Source of the DNA: Clostridium sp. 26_21
GTDB taxonomy: Bacteria; Bacillota; Clostridia; TANB77; CAG-508
DNA: 64,000 nucleotides
Direction: 5' to 3'
Assembly: GCA_001915995.1 (NCBI GenBank)
Contig: MNRO01000019.1
Coordinates: forward strand, 62,001-126,000
The notes under the pieces are model-generated. The model saw nothing but the letters and a program-made list of their open reading frames with translations. It made no database searches and was not told where the DNA came from. Position 1 is the stretch's first letter. Each line of letters begins with the position of its first letter. Made by a program: the position numbers and the translations under genes. Positions 8,904 through 18,535 of the stretch are shown here, one piece after another.

Positions 8904-9413
8904 ATGGAAAAAATTTATACTTCAAAAAAACATATAATTTTGTTTTTTATGATAGTAGTAACATTGATTTTTGCAAACATTGTATATGCATCATATGTAA
9001 ATAATATTTCTGTAAAATATAGTACGATTTCAGGAGAAATGATTTGCAATATAGATGTAGACAAAAATGATTCATATGTAGTAAATGGTATTCCATATGT
9101 AATAGTTACAGTAAAAAATTATGATATGGATAATAATATAACATCAGTAGATATTGATTATAACTTAACAATAAAAAATAAAGATGGATATAATGGGACT
9201 TATATTTGGCAAAAAATAAATGATGTTGATAATACAAAATATGATGAAGGAACTAATTCATATTCAGAACAAGTAATTACAAAGACATACTCTTTAGGAA
9301 ATAAGAACAAAGAGGAAGAAAAATTTAAAATATTTATAAAATCATCTTTAGAATCATATGAAGATTTGGGCTTTAATATTGAACTTAACTCTATTCAAAA
9401 GAATATGCAATAG
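8904..9413 (+). CDS. SipW-type signal-peptide secreted protein
   Basis: The 169-residue protein has an N-terminal hydrophobic leader ending NIVYASYV, a variant of the SipW-type processing motif. A beta-strand-rich exported region rich in Asn, Asp, Tyr and Lys follows. It lies 27 nt after the split gene, with GAAAGGAAAG upstream of its ATG, and 10 nt before the giant protein gene, so it belongs to the same transcript. Sequence similarity to the other small members is low outside the leader. It is probably a minor surface or fibre component; no specific function is assigned. Confidence 0.6.
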   Translation: MEKIYTSKKHIILFFMIVVTLIFANIVYASYVNNISVKYSTISGEMICNIDVDKNDSYVVNGIPYVIVTVKNYDMDNNITSVDIDYNLTIKNKDGYNGTYIWQKINDVDNTKYDEGTNSYSEQVITKTYSLGNKNKEEEKFKIFIKSSLESYEDLGFNIELNSIQKNMQ

Positions 9414-9423
9414 GAGAAATAAA

Positions 9424-12400
9424 ATGAAATTTAAAAATAAAATAAAATATATCGTTATTTTTAGTATTTTAATGATGTCAATTTTAACAGTATCTTATGC
9501 AAGATATGTATTAAACAAATCAGTTGATGTAAATATTTATGCACCACCATTAGATGCAGGATCTTTGGAATGTTTAATAGAAAATAAGGAGAATACATAT
9601 AATGTTTCAACAAATGATGATAAAATTACTATATCAAGCAAAGTAACTATATCAAATAAATATAATATTAAAATAAAATCATATTATGCTTGGACAACAT
9701 TAGATACAGCACCAAGTGATGATTATTATAATGAGTTTGATTTCGAAAATAATGAATATAATATAACTAGAGAAAATACTGAAATAGGAACTTATTATTT
9801 GTGGGTAAAAATTGAATATATTTCTGAAATAGGAGAAAAAAAGGATATTATTAAATGTTCAAAAATGATAACAGTAGCTCTAGGAGATATAAAAATTACA
9901 ATTGATAATGATTCGGAATTTTTAACAGGAGATGTAACTGCTAAAATAAGTTATGTTGGAGAGTATAAATATAATACCAAAGCAGGTTATGGAAAGACAA
10001 AAGAAGAGGCTATATCAAATGCAAGCTCAAACACAGCTGATTGTATAACAATACAAAGAGAAGAAATTGATACAATATATTATATATATGCTATAGCCGA
10101 AAATTCAGAAGGAAATAAAATAACTAGTATATTTAAAATAGATAATATAGATAATATAAAACCAACAATAAATGAAATAACACCAAGCTTTGCAAGAGTA
10201 AAAATAAAATTATTTGATAATAAATCAGGAATAAAAGAATATTCTGTAACTACAGCAAATAATGAACCTAAAGTATATAATAATGTATTAAATGAAGCAA
10301 TACAGAATTTAGAAACATATATTGATAATTTACAAGCTAATACAATGTATTATTTATGGGTAAAAGATAAAGTAGGAAATGTAATATCACAAGAATTTAA
10401 AACACTAAATTTATCTTATGAAACAACTCCAAATTTAAATGAGTGGACAAATATAAAAACAACAATAAATTTTTGTGATTTGGGTGATGCTACACTTACT
10501 TATGGGTTAGGAGAAGAAACAAATTATCCATATGACAAAAATAAAGGAATTGAAATCTATAAAAATAATGTTATAAACTATATATTGCAAGATGGGAGCA
10601 ATCAAATTACTGGAAAAATTAATGTAAACAATATTGATAAAATTGCACCAACAGTAAGTGTAATATCAGATTATGAAAAAATAACAATTGCAGGAACTGA
10701 TAATGAATCTGGAATAACTGGGTATTTTGTAACAGATACGGAAGTGGAAGATATTACAAAAGTTGATTTTACACCTGTTTCAAATACTAAGAATTTAAAG
10801 TGTGATGTAACTAAAGATTACTTAGGAAAAGATCTATTATATAATAAACAATATTATGTGTATGTAAAAGACAAAGTCGGAAATATATCTAGAGGAGATG
10901 TAATTTCTAAAATTGATGTGACAAAACCAATAATTAAGATAACAAAAGTAAGTAGTAATACTAATTCTATAACAGTTGAAATTATAGGAGAAGATGCAGA
11001 ATCAGGTTTAACAGGAAATTATAAATATTATATAAGCACCAAAGAAGGAATATATGATGAAGAGCCAATAGAAACAATTAATACTAAGTATACTTTTTCT
11101 AATTTAGAACATAATAAAACATATTATATAAAAGTTGAAACGCAAGATATTGCAGGAAGAATAGGAACTGCTGAAACATTAATAAAAACAAATGAATTAG
11201 TAATTAATAATGATAATTCTGAAATTACTTTTGTAAATGCACTTTGGAGCCAAAATATCCAAACAGTAGATTTAAAAACAACTACAAATTATAAAATGAG
11301 ATATCAAATTGTAAAAAAAGATGGAACATTAGAACTTTCAAATTCATATTGGAGTGAAGCAGTGGAAAGTGGAGCAACAGTAAAAGGATTAGAAAATGGA
11401 GATATATTATATGTTAGATTATATGATGGAACAAACAATTCAACTAACTGGGCAACATATAATGTTATAAATTCTATGATGGAAAATTATCCAATATTAA
11501 CAGAAGATCAAATGCAAAAAATAACAATTGCTAATTTTAATATATTGACATATTCAGTAAATAAAGATGAAATACAAGTTGCAATATCAACATATAATTC
11601 TAATACATTAACATACAATTATTATATGAAAAATGTTAAAACAAATGAATATAATTTAGTTATGACATCAAGTACATATAACGAAAAAGTAACAATTGAC
11701 CAACCACAAGAATATCAAATATATAGCACTATTTGTGTTCAATTGAGCAATAATGAACAAGGAACATTAACAAGAAGTAAAAACAAAACTATAACAATAG
11801 CAAATGAAACAATTGATATTGGTATAATATCAGATAAAAATAAAACATATATTGATAGTGAATATTTTACAGCAATAGTGCCAAAAGGGTTCCAAGTATC
11901 AAATAAGTCAGATGAAAATAATGTATCACATGGACTTGTATTACAAGATAATGAAAAAAATGAATTTGTGTGGATACCTGTTCAAAATGCAATTTATAAT
12001 GAAACAGCTACTTCAATATCAACATCTATATATTATACACCTATGGTAAGACATCAAAAAGCAAACAATGATTACTTTGAGAAAATATATTATTCTTTTA
12101 GTGGTGTTATAGGAAATGGAAATATTACAGATACAGGCTACCGTTTAGGAGGAACAAAAAATATAGAACCAGCATTAATTACAGGAAATTCTTTAGATAA
12201 ATATACATGGAATATTAATAAAAATCCATTTGGTTCGTCATTTGATGCTGATAAATTAAAATATAATAATATTTTAGGATTTGACTCTGCATATGAATTA
12301 GGCAGTTATTTAAATTCTGAATATACGAATATGATAAATTCAGTTGATAAATATGGAGGATTTTTAGTAGGAAGATATGAAACTACTAGAACTGATTCAG

Positions 12401-15400
12401 GAAAAGTTGGTTCTAAAGCAGGAGAAAATGTTATTAGTAATAAAAACTGGTATGAATTATATAAAGAACAAAATAACAGGCAAAATGACACAAATGTATA
12501 TTATGGTTCAAAAATTGTAAAATCTTCTATGATAACAGGAAGTCAATATGATGCCATGTTAAACTTTGCATTACAGGGAAGTGATAAATCAAAAGTAACA
12601 TCAACAGATTTATCATATGGAAATAAAACTGGAAATATTGCTAAGTCTGGTAGTTATGAAAATGATAAGATTAGTAATATATATGATTTAATTTCAAATG
12701 TTTATGAAGAAACGCTTGAATCAAGTAATACATCGAAAAGGCTAATTAGAGGTGGTGCATATTTTTCTAATGTTACAGGAAAATCAGCAACTACAAAAAC
12801 AGAAAAGATTCCAACAGATACAGCAGAAGCATATGGTTCAAGAATGGCATTATATTTATTGGACTCAACAGATATGACTCCACCAACATTTGATATAAAA
12901 TTTACAGCAGGTGTAAATAACATAAAAGTTAGTATAACAAATGTAAAAGACGAATCTAATGTTGGAAAATATTATTATTCAATCTCATCAGCAGGAAATG
13001 TAACAGAATGGGAAGATGAAATTATTACAACTACAAATACTTATACTTTTGAAAATTTACATCAATCAAGACAATATTATATAAGAGTCAAAGTTTCAGA
13101 TGAGGTTGGAAATGAAAGTGATTATATTATAAAAAGTGTAAATACAAACTCTATGAATATTTCAAATGATGATTTATATATTAGAAGTTTTTATGGAACA
13201 AATCCTAATTGTGTTGCTATACTTGCAATGGGGAAAAATTATGAAAGTGCTGGATTTAAAATTAAATATAAAGTTATAGAAAGAGAAGAAAATTTAGCTG
13301 ATACAACTAATTTTGACTCAACCACTTGGAATACAGGAAATATAATTAGTAATTTATCTGATACTAATATTATACTTGCTAAACTTGCTGATAGCAATGG
13401 AAATGAACAAGATGAGTATTCTGTCTTTTATTTAGATGGATATTCAGAAGAATTTTCAAACATATATTTAAAAACAAGCAAATATACAGACATAAATGGA
13501 GAAACTGCATTTATTCCAGCAGGTTTTAGTGTTGGAGTTTCTGGTTGGACAAATACCATAGAAAAAGGATTAGTGATACAAGATGAAAACGGAAATCAAT
13601 TTGTATGGGTTCCAGTAGAAAATGCAATAAAAAATACATCTACAAGTATAACAGAAAAATATACACCAATGGCTATGAATCAAAGTGGAAATAATAGCAA
13701 ATATTATGAGGGGATTTATTATGCAATATCAGATAAAGGCATATTTTCATATAATTTGAACTGCAAAATAGGTGCAAATGTTTATAGAGAACCATCTCTA
13801 GTAACGATTAATGTTAATGGATCTAATATTTATACTTGGGATATAGAAAATACAATAATTAAAACTGGAAATAGAGATACAAGTAAAATGTTCTATAAAG
13901 TAGCAGCAGGATATAATTCAGCAGAAGAATTTGGAAAATATATAAATGAAGAATATTATAATATGATAAGTTCAGTAGATAAATATGGTGGATTTTATAT
14001 AGCAAGATATGAAGCAAGTATAACAGGTACAGATAAAACAGGAATAGTTGTTAATTCAGTTTCAGATAAAAAGCCATATTCAAATGTTACTTGGTATTAT
14101 ATGAATTATTATCTTGATGGTAATAGATATCAATCAAATCCATACTATAATTCAAAGAGCGTAGTATCTAATATGATATGGAATTCACAATATAGTGCAG
14201 TATTAAATTGGATAAATAGAGGAAAAAATAATAATTTATTAGTAGACACAAAATTTGGATATCATGCAGATATTGCTAATACTGGAAAAACAAAAAATGA
14301 TATTATAAATAATATATTTGATTTAGCAGGGAATGTTGGAGAAACTTGTATGGGAGTTTATTCAAATACTTCTAAAATAGTTAGAGGAGGATATTTCGGT
14401 CAAAATACTAATGCAGTTAAATATACTAACCAAGATGCAGGAACTGCTAACATACGATATGGAACAAGAACTACTCTTTATATTGTTGATGAGGAAGATG
14501 ATATTAATCCATATTTAGCCAAAAGAGAAGAAGGAATAGATAAAGAAGGAAATAAAACATATGCTAAGCCATATGCAAAATCTAATACTATTAGTGTAAA
14601 AGTTACAGCATATGATCCTGATAATACAAATGGTACATCAGGTTCTGGAATAGCAAAATATGTATATAGTATAAGTGGAACTACAGATGAAAATGGAAAT
14701 TATATTAATTATAAAGATTATACAAATTTTGGAAATACTTATACTTATACAGAATTAAACCAAGGTACAACATATGATATGAAAGTCACGGTATATGATC
14801 ATAGTGGAAAAACAGCACAAATTGATTTAGGAACAGCAACAACTACACAATATAAAATAGATAAATCAGAAGTTTTTATTGATGCAATATATGGAAAAGA
14901 TGGGAATGGGACAATATATGTAGATTTTGATGAATCTTTTAAAGAAATAGATAATTATTATATAGAATATCAAATAGGAAAAAATGGAGCAAATTACAAT
15001 GAAAATGGAAAATGGCTAAAGACTAATTTGAAAAATCCTCAAACTGGTGTGCAAGTAAATGGATTATCAGTTGGAGATATTGTATATGTAAGAGTAACAG
15101 ATGGTACAAATGTCTTAAATATACAAGAAAAAACAATAGACACAGAAGGAAATGAAAATATAACAGATTTAGGAACATCAATATATAGTTTTAATATAAT
15201 GAAATTAGAAGATTATTCTAAAGTTTATGAGACAAAAACAGAAATTAAGGATGCAAATGAAGAAAAGGCAACAATACCTGCTGGTTTTGCAGTGAACGAC
15301 TTACATAATGAAGTTAAAGATGGATTAGTTATAAAAAGAATGAAAGATAATGAAGGAAATACTATAGAAGATGGAGATGAGTTTGTTTGGGTACCTGTAA

Positions 15401-16296
15401 AATATGCTAAATATGACGAAAATAAGGCTAATGAGTTAGCAAATAGTTCAACAAGTGATAATACATATAAACCAATGGCAAGAAAACAAGAAAATTATGC
15501 TACGACAGATTCGAATTGCTATGAAGGAATATTATACAATTATTCGATAAATTATAAAACAGGTTCTTATGTACAATCTACCAAAAGTGTATTAGGAATT
15601 TCTAAAAGTAATAGAGAAGTAAGTTTAATTACTAATAGTGAAACACAATTAGGATGGAAATATATAAATAGTGGAACATCATATGATGCTTCTGAAACTT
15701 ACTATAATAAAATATTACATTTTAATTCTGCAAATAAATTTGGAGAATATATGAATGAAAGGTATAATGAACTGGTAAACTCAGTAGCTAATTATGGAGG
15801 ATTTTGGGTAGCAAGATATGAAACATCATTAAGATCAACAACTAAAGGTATAATCCAATCTACTAGTGGAAAAAAAGTAATGACAGCAAACTGGTATAAT
15901 ATGTATTATAATCAAGAAAGTGTGATAAATAGTAACAATCCATATTATAATAGTAATGATGTTGTTTCAACAATGATTTTTGGTAGCCAATGGGATGCAA
16001 TGCTTAACTGGATGCTTACAGGAAGTGACTCAAGTAAGATTTTTAAAGTAATTGGAAATCATGAAGATGTTGTAGCTACGACTGGAAAATATGGAAGTGA
16101 TTATATAAATAATATATTTGATACAAGTTCAAATGTTAGAGATATGACACAAGAGGCAAGCAATACTTCATTTAGGGTATATAGAGGAGGAACTTATGGT
16201 ATAAATGGTAATACTGTATCAAGTGATCGTAATATTGCTGGAACGACAAGTGCATCAGGAATTATAGGTACAAGATTTACACTTTATTTGAAATAA
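9424..16296 (+). CDS. Giant SipW-type surface protein with three FGE/C-type-lectin-like domains
   Basis: The chosen ATG (9424) has AGGAGAAA upstream and gives 2,290 residues opening with a leader ending VSYARYV, the SipW-type motif. Repeated Ig/FN3-like units follow, with phrases such as YYVYVKDKVGNIS and TYYIKVETQDIAG. Three FGE-sulfatase/C-type-lectin-like domains lie at about 812-1146, 1358-1688 and 1947-2290. Each has a FVW(I/V)PV core, YGGF then (A/G)RYE, a Gln/Ser-Asp-Ala-Met-like block and a late RGG. The Cys pair used by true formylglycine-generating enzymes is not seen, so a binding or adhesive role is inferred rather than catalysis. No wall-sorting signal ends the protein. Confidence 0.8.
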   Translation: MKFKNKIKYIVIFSILMMSILTVSYARYVLNKSVDVNIYAPPLDAGSLECLIENKENTYNVSTNDDKITISSKVTISNKYNIKIKSYYAWTTLDTAPSDDYYNEFDFENNEYNITRENTEIGTYYLWVKIEYISEIGEKKDIIKCSKMITVALGDIKITIDNDSEFLTGDVTAKISYVGEYKYNTKAGYGKTKEEAISNASSNTADCITIQREEIDTIYYIYAIAENSEGNKITSIFKIDNIDNIKPTINEITPSFARVKIKLFDNKSGIKEYSVTTANNEPKVYNNVLNEAIQNLETYIDNLQANTMYYLWVKDKVGNVISQEFKTLNLSYETTPNLNEWTNIKTTINFCDLGDATLTYGLGEETNYPYDKNKGIEIYKNNVINYILQDGSNQITGKINVNNIDKIAPTVSVISDYEKITIAGTDNESGITGYFVTDTEVEDITKVDFTPVSNTKNLKCDVTKDYLGKDLLYNKQYYVYVKDKVGNISRGDVISKIDVTKPIIKITKVSSNTNSITVEIIGEDAESGLTGNYKYYISTKEGIYDEEPIETINTKYTFSNLEHNKTYYIKVETQDIAGRIGTAETLIKTNELVINNDNSEITFVNALWSQNIQTVDLKTTTNYKMRYQIVKKDGTLELSNSYWSEAVESGATVKGLENGDILYVRLYDGTNNSTNWATYNVINSMMENYPILTEDQMQKITIANFNILTYSVNKDEIQVAISTYNSNTLTYNYYMKNVKTNEYNLVMTSSTYNEKVTIDQPQEYQIYSTICVQLSNNEQGTLTRSKNKTITIANETIDIGIISDKNKTYIDSEYFTAIVPKGFQVSNKSDENNVSHGLVLQDNEKNEFVWIPVQNAIYNETATSISTSIYYTPMVRHQKANNDYFEKIYYSFSGVIGNGNITDTGYRLGGTKNIEPALITGNSLDKYTWNINKNPFGSSFDADKLKYNNILGFDSAYELGSYLNSEYTNMINSVDKYGGFLVGRYETTRTDSGKVGSKAGENVISNKNWYELYKEQNNRQNDTNVYYGSKIVKSSMITGSQYDAMLNFALQGSDKSKVTSTDLSYGNKTGNIAKSGSYENDKISNIYDLISNVYEETLESSNTSKRLIRGGAYFSNVTGKSATTKTEKIPTDTAEAYGSRMALYLLDSTDMTPPTFDIKFTAGVNNIKVSITNVKDESNVGKYYYSISSAGNVTEWEDEIITTTNTYTFENLHQSRQYYIRVKVSDEVGNESDYIIKSVNTNSMNISNDDLYIRSFYGTNPNCVAILAMGKNYESAGFKIKYKVIEREENLADTTNFDSTTWNTGNIISNLSDTNIILAKLADSNGNEQDEYSVFYLDGYSEEFSNIYLKTSKYTDINGETAFIPAGFSVGVSGWTNTIEKGLVIQDENGNQFVWVPVENAIKNTSTSITEKYTPMAMNQSGNNSKYYEGIYYAISDKGIFSYNLNCKIGANVYREPSLVTINVNGSNIYTWDIENTIIKTGNRDTSKMFYKVAAGYNSAEEFGKYINEEYYNMISSVDKYGGFYIARYEASITGTDKTGIVVNSVSDKKPYSNVTWYYMNYYLDGNRYQSNPYYNSKSVVSNMIWNSQYSAVLNWINRGKNNNLLVDTKFGYHADIANTGKTKNDIINNIFDLAGNVGETCMGVYSNTSKIVRGGYFGQNTNAVKYTNQDAGTANIRYGTRTTLYIVDEEDDINPYLAKREEGIDKEGNKTYAKPYAKSNTISVKVTAYDPDNTNGTSGSGIAKYVYSISGTTDENGNYINYKDYTNFGNTYTYTELNQGTTYDMKVTVYDHSGKTAQIDLGTATTTQYKIDKSEVFIDAIYGKDGNGTIYVDFDESFKEIDNYYIEYQIGKNGANYNENGKWLKTNLKNPQTGVQVNGLSVGDIVYVRVTDGTNVLNIQEKTIDTEGNENITDLGTSIYSFNIMKLEDYSKVYETKTEIKDANEEKATIPAGFAVNDLHNEVKDGLVIKRMKDNEGNTIEDGDEFVWVPVKYAKYDENKANELANSSTSDNTYKPMARKQENYATTDSNCYEGILYNYSINYKTGSYVQSTKSVLGISKSNREVSLITNSETQLGWKYINSGTSYDASETYYNKILHFNSANKFGEYMNERYNELVNSVANYGGFWVARYETSLRSTTKGIIQSTSGKKVMTANWYNMYYNQESVINSNNPYYNSNDVVSTMIFGSQWDAMLNWMLTGSDSSKIFKVIGNHEDVVATTGKYGSDYINNIFDTSSNVRDMTQEASNTSFRVYRGGTYGINGNTVSSDRNIAGTTSASGIIGTRFTLYLK

Positions 16297-16324
16297 AAAT
16301 ATTGCTAATAGTGAGGTGGAAAAA

Positions 16325-16834
16325 TTGAGTTTGAAAAGGCAAAATAATAAAAAACAACATAACTTAAAATTTATTATCTCTGGAATTATTATACTAATTT
16401 GTATAGTTCTAGTTTTGATAGTAAAAATTAATAAGAAAAAAGATGAATTAAATGATAATTCAAAAGAAAACGATGAAGGAATATCTCTATATGATACTTC
16501 TATAAGTGAATATGTTAAAGAAACTGAAGATGGGATAAAAATAAATACAAGTGCACTTATAAATTCAGATAAGATGCTTGACAATCTAACAATTACAAAT
16601 ATTCAATTGATATATAATTCTGGAATAACGAGTTTAACTGCAAATGTAACTAATAATTCTAATGTTGAAACACCAATTACAACAATAACAGCGATACTTA
16701 AAGATGAAAAAGAACAAGAAATTTGCAATGTAAAAGGAGTTATAAGAGCATTAAAGATTGGAGAAACAGGTAGATTAAATATTTCTATGTCAGGAAATTT
16801 TATAACTGCATATAATATAGAATTTTCTAAATAA
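16325..16834 (+). CDS. Membrane-anchored protein with FxLYD-like extracellular domain
   Basis: A TTG at 16325 is preferred because GAGGTGG lies 5 nt upstream; the in-frame GTG at 16316 overlaps that site. The 169-residue product has a basic N-terminus, one membrane helix (about 17-37), a charged linker and a C-terminal beta domain. The segment SLTANVTNNSNVETPITTI resembles FxLYD-type immunoglobulin-like domains found in bacterial surface proteins. It lies 28 nt after the giant gene and is the last gene before a strong terminator. It may help display or assemble the SipW-processed proteins; that is inference. Confidence 0.6.
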   Translation: MSLKRQNNKKQHNLKFIISGIIILICIVLVLIVKINKKKDELNDNSKENDEGISLYDTSISEYVKETEDGIKINTSALINSDKMLDNLTITNIQLIYNSGITSLTANVTNNSNVETPITTITAILKDEKEQEICNVKGVIRALKIGETGRLNISMSGNFITAYNIEFSK

Positions 16835-16843
16835 AATCAGGTA

Positions 16844-16873
16844 AATAAGGAAGGAGGAATCTCCTTCCTTATT
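16844..16873. terminator. Bidirectional intrinsic terminator
   Basis: A perfect 13-bp stem, AATAAGGAAGGAG / CTCCTTCCTTATT with loop GAAT, between convergent genes. The right arm reaches the spoIVA stop codon. Confidence 0.8.
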
Positions 16874-18350
16874 ATAGTATAATACAAATCAATCCGCCAG
16901 AACCTTCATTAACAATACGTTCCAATGTCTCTTGAAGTTTAAATTGAGCTTCTTCAGGCATTTTTGCCAGTTTTGCCTGTAAGCCCTCATTAACAAGCTC
17001 GTGTAGGCTTTTGCCAAAAATATTAGATTCCCAAATACTAGTTGGATCATTTTCAAAACCAGAAAGCAGATAATTAACAAGTTCTTCAGACTGTTTTTCA
17101 GAACCAACAATAGGAGAAACTTCAGTCTCAATATTTGCACGAATCATATGAATTGATGGAGCAGTAGCACGAAGTTTAACACCAAAACGAGAACCTTGTT
17201 TAACCATTTCAGGTTCCTCAAGAACTAGTTCATCAATAGAAGGTGTAACAATACCATAACCTTTAGTTTTAACTTCTTCTAATGCATAAGCAATTTTATC
17301 ATATTTTTTCTTAGTACAAGATAAATCACTCATAATAGAGAACAATTCACCTTCATTTGTAATTTGAATACCAGTAATTTCAGATAAAACATTATAAAAT
17401 AATTCATCTTTAAGAGTGATGTTAATACAAACTTTACCACTACCTAGCATTATATTATTAACAAAGGTTTTTGAAATAATATCTGTTGAATCAATTGTAG
17501 AAACACAATTAGAAACATCTTTTAAAGCAGAAACATTTGTAAAAGCATTTTTTATTTGATCAAATAATTTAGCTTTAAGAGGATGAGAATATTCTAAGCT
17601 ATCAATCCATTTTGGAAAACTAATTTTTATTTCATCAACAGGAAATTCATAAAGTAAACTAGCAAACATTGAATTAATATCATCAGCAGTTAAATCTTCA
17701 CAACTAATTGGCATAACTTTTGTATTATATTTATCAGAAAGTTGAATAGCAAGTTCTCTTGTTTCAGGAGAAGATGGGTTTAGAGAGTTTAATAATATAA
17801 TAAATGGCTTATGTAATGCACGAAGCTCGCTAACAACTCTTTCTTCAGCTTTAATATAATCATTACGAGGAATATCTGTTATAGAACCATCTGTTGTAAT
17901 CAAAATTCCTATTGTAGAATGTTCTTCAATAACTTTTTTTGTTCCAATTTCAGCAGCAGTTTCAAAAGGAATTTCCTCATCAGACCAAGGAGTTTTTACC
18001 ATTCTTGGCAGATCATCTTCTAAATAACCAATAGCATTATCAACTAAATAACCAACACAATCAACAAGACGAGTTTTCAATTTTAAATTTTTGTCAATTG
18101 TAATTTCAACAGCTTCATTAGGAACAAATTTAGGTTCAGTAGTCATAATAGTACGCCCACCAGCACTTTGTGGCAATTCATCTTTAGCTCTTTCTTTTTT
18201 ATATTCATTATCAATATTTGGAATAACCAGTAAATCCATAAATTTTTTTATGAAGGTAGATTTACCAGTTCTTACAGGACCAACAACTCCAATATAAATA
18301 TCTCCATCAGTTCGTTTAGCTATATCCTGATATAAGCTTACATTTTCCAT
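16872..18350 (-). CDS. spoIVA: Stage IV sporulation protein A
   Basis: The 492-residue protein matches SpoIVA in length and throughout its sequence, including the Walker A motif GPVRTGKS (residues 24-31), the following FIKKF and the conserved block SAGGRTIMTTEPKFVP. SpoIVA is an ATPase that polymerises on the forespore surface as the basement layer of the spore coat. The C-terminus, involved in anchoring, is complete. AGGAGG lies 8 nt before the ATG. It stands alone, convergent with the SipW-type operon. A mother-cell (sigma-E) promoter is expected, but I could not place it with confidence. Confidence 0.97.
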   Translation of the reverse strand: MENVSLYQDIAKRTDGDIYIGVVGPVRTGKSTFIKKFMDLLVIPNIDNEYKKERAKDELPQSAGGRTIMTTEPKFVPNEAVEITIDKNLKLKTRLVDCVGYLVDNAIGYLEDDLPRMVKTPWSDEEIPFETAAEIGTKKVIEEHSTIGILITTDGSITDIPRNDYIKAEERVVSELRALHKPFIILLNSLNPSSPETRELAIQLSDKYNTKVMPISCEDLTADDINSMFASLLYEFPVDEIKISFPKWIDSLEYSHPLKAKLFDQIKNAFTNVSALKDVSNCVSTIDSTDIISKTFVNNIMLGSGKVCINITLKDELFYNVLSEITGIQITNEGELFSIMSDLSCTKKKYDKIAYALEEVKTKGYGIVTPSIDELVLEEPEMVKQGSRFGVKLRATAPSIHMIRANIETEVSPIVGSEKQSEELVNYLLSGFENDPTSIWESNIFGKSLHELVNEGLQAKLAKMPEEAQFKLQETLERIVNEGSGGLICIIL

Positions 18351-18380
18351 TAAAATACCTCCTATACATTTCTAAAATCT

Positions 18381-18395
18381 TTTGTCTAAGACAAA
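18381..18395. promoter_or_regulatory. Perfect palindrome upstream of spoIVA
   Basis: TTTGTCT-A-AGACAAA is a perfect 15-bp inverted repeat in the divergent region between spoIVA and the pyrophosphorylase gene. It may be an operator; no factor can be named. Confidence 0.3.
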
Positions 18396-18444
18396 CTAAA
18401 CTTTTATTAATATATATGGTAATTATTAAGAAATATGATAAATG

Positions 18445-18473
18445 TTGCAAAAAAAAAATAAATATGATAGAAT
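18445..18473 (+). promoter_or_regulatory. Sigma-A promoter
   Basis: TTGCAA, 17 bp, TAGAAT, with TG one base before the -10. It drives the UDP-sugar pyrophosphorylase gene. Confidence 0.5.
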
Positions 18474-18535
18474 TGAGCCATTGGATACATATAATATAAC
18501 AAGAACATTAAGATAAACAAAAAGGAGAAAATGTT

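Noticed and set aside
9358..9423. Upstream in-frame extension of the giant gene
   Set aside because: It overlaps the previous gene and lacks a ribosome site; ATG 9424 has AGGAGAAA and begins a proper SipW-type leader.
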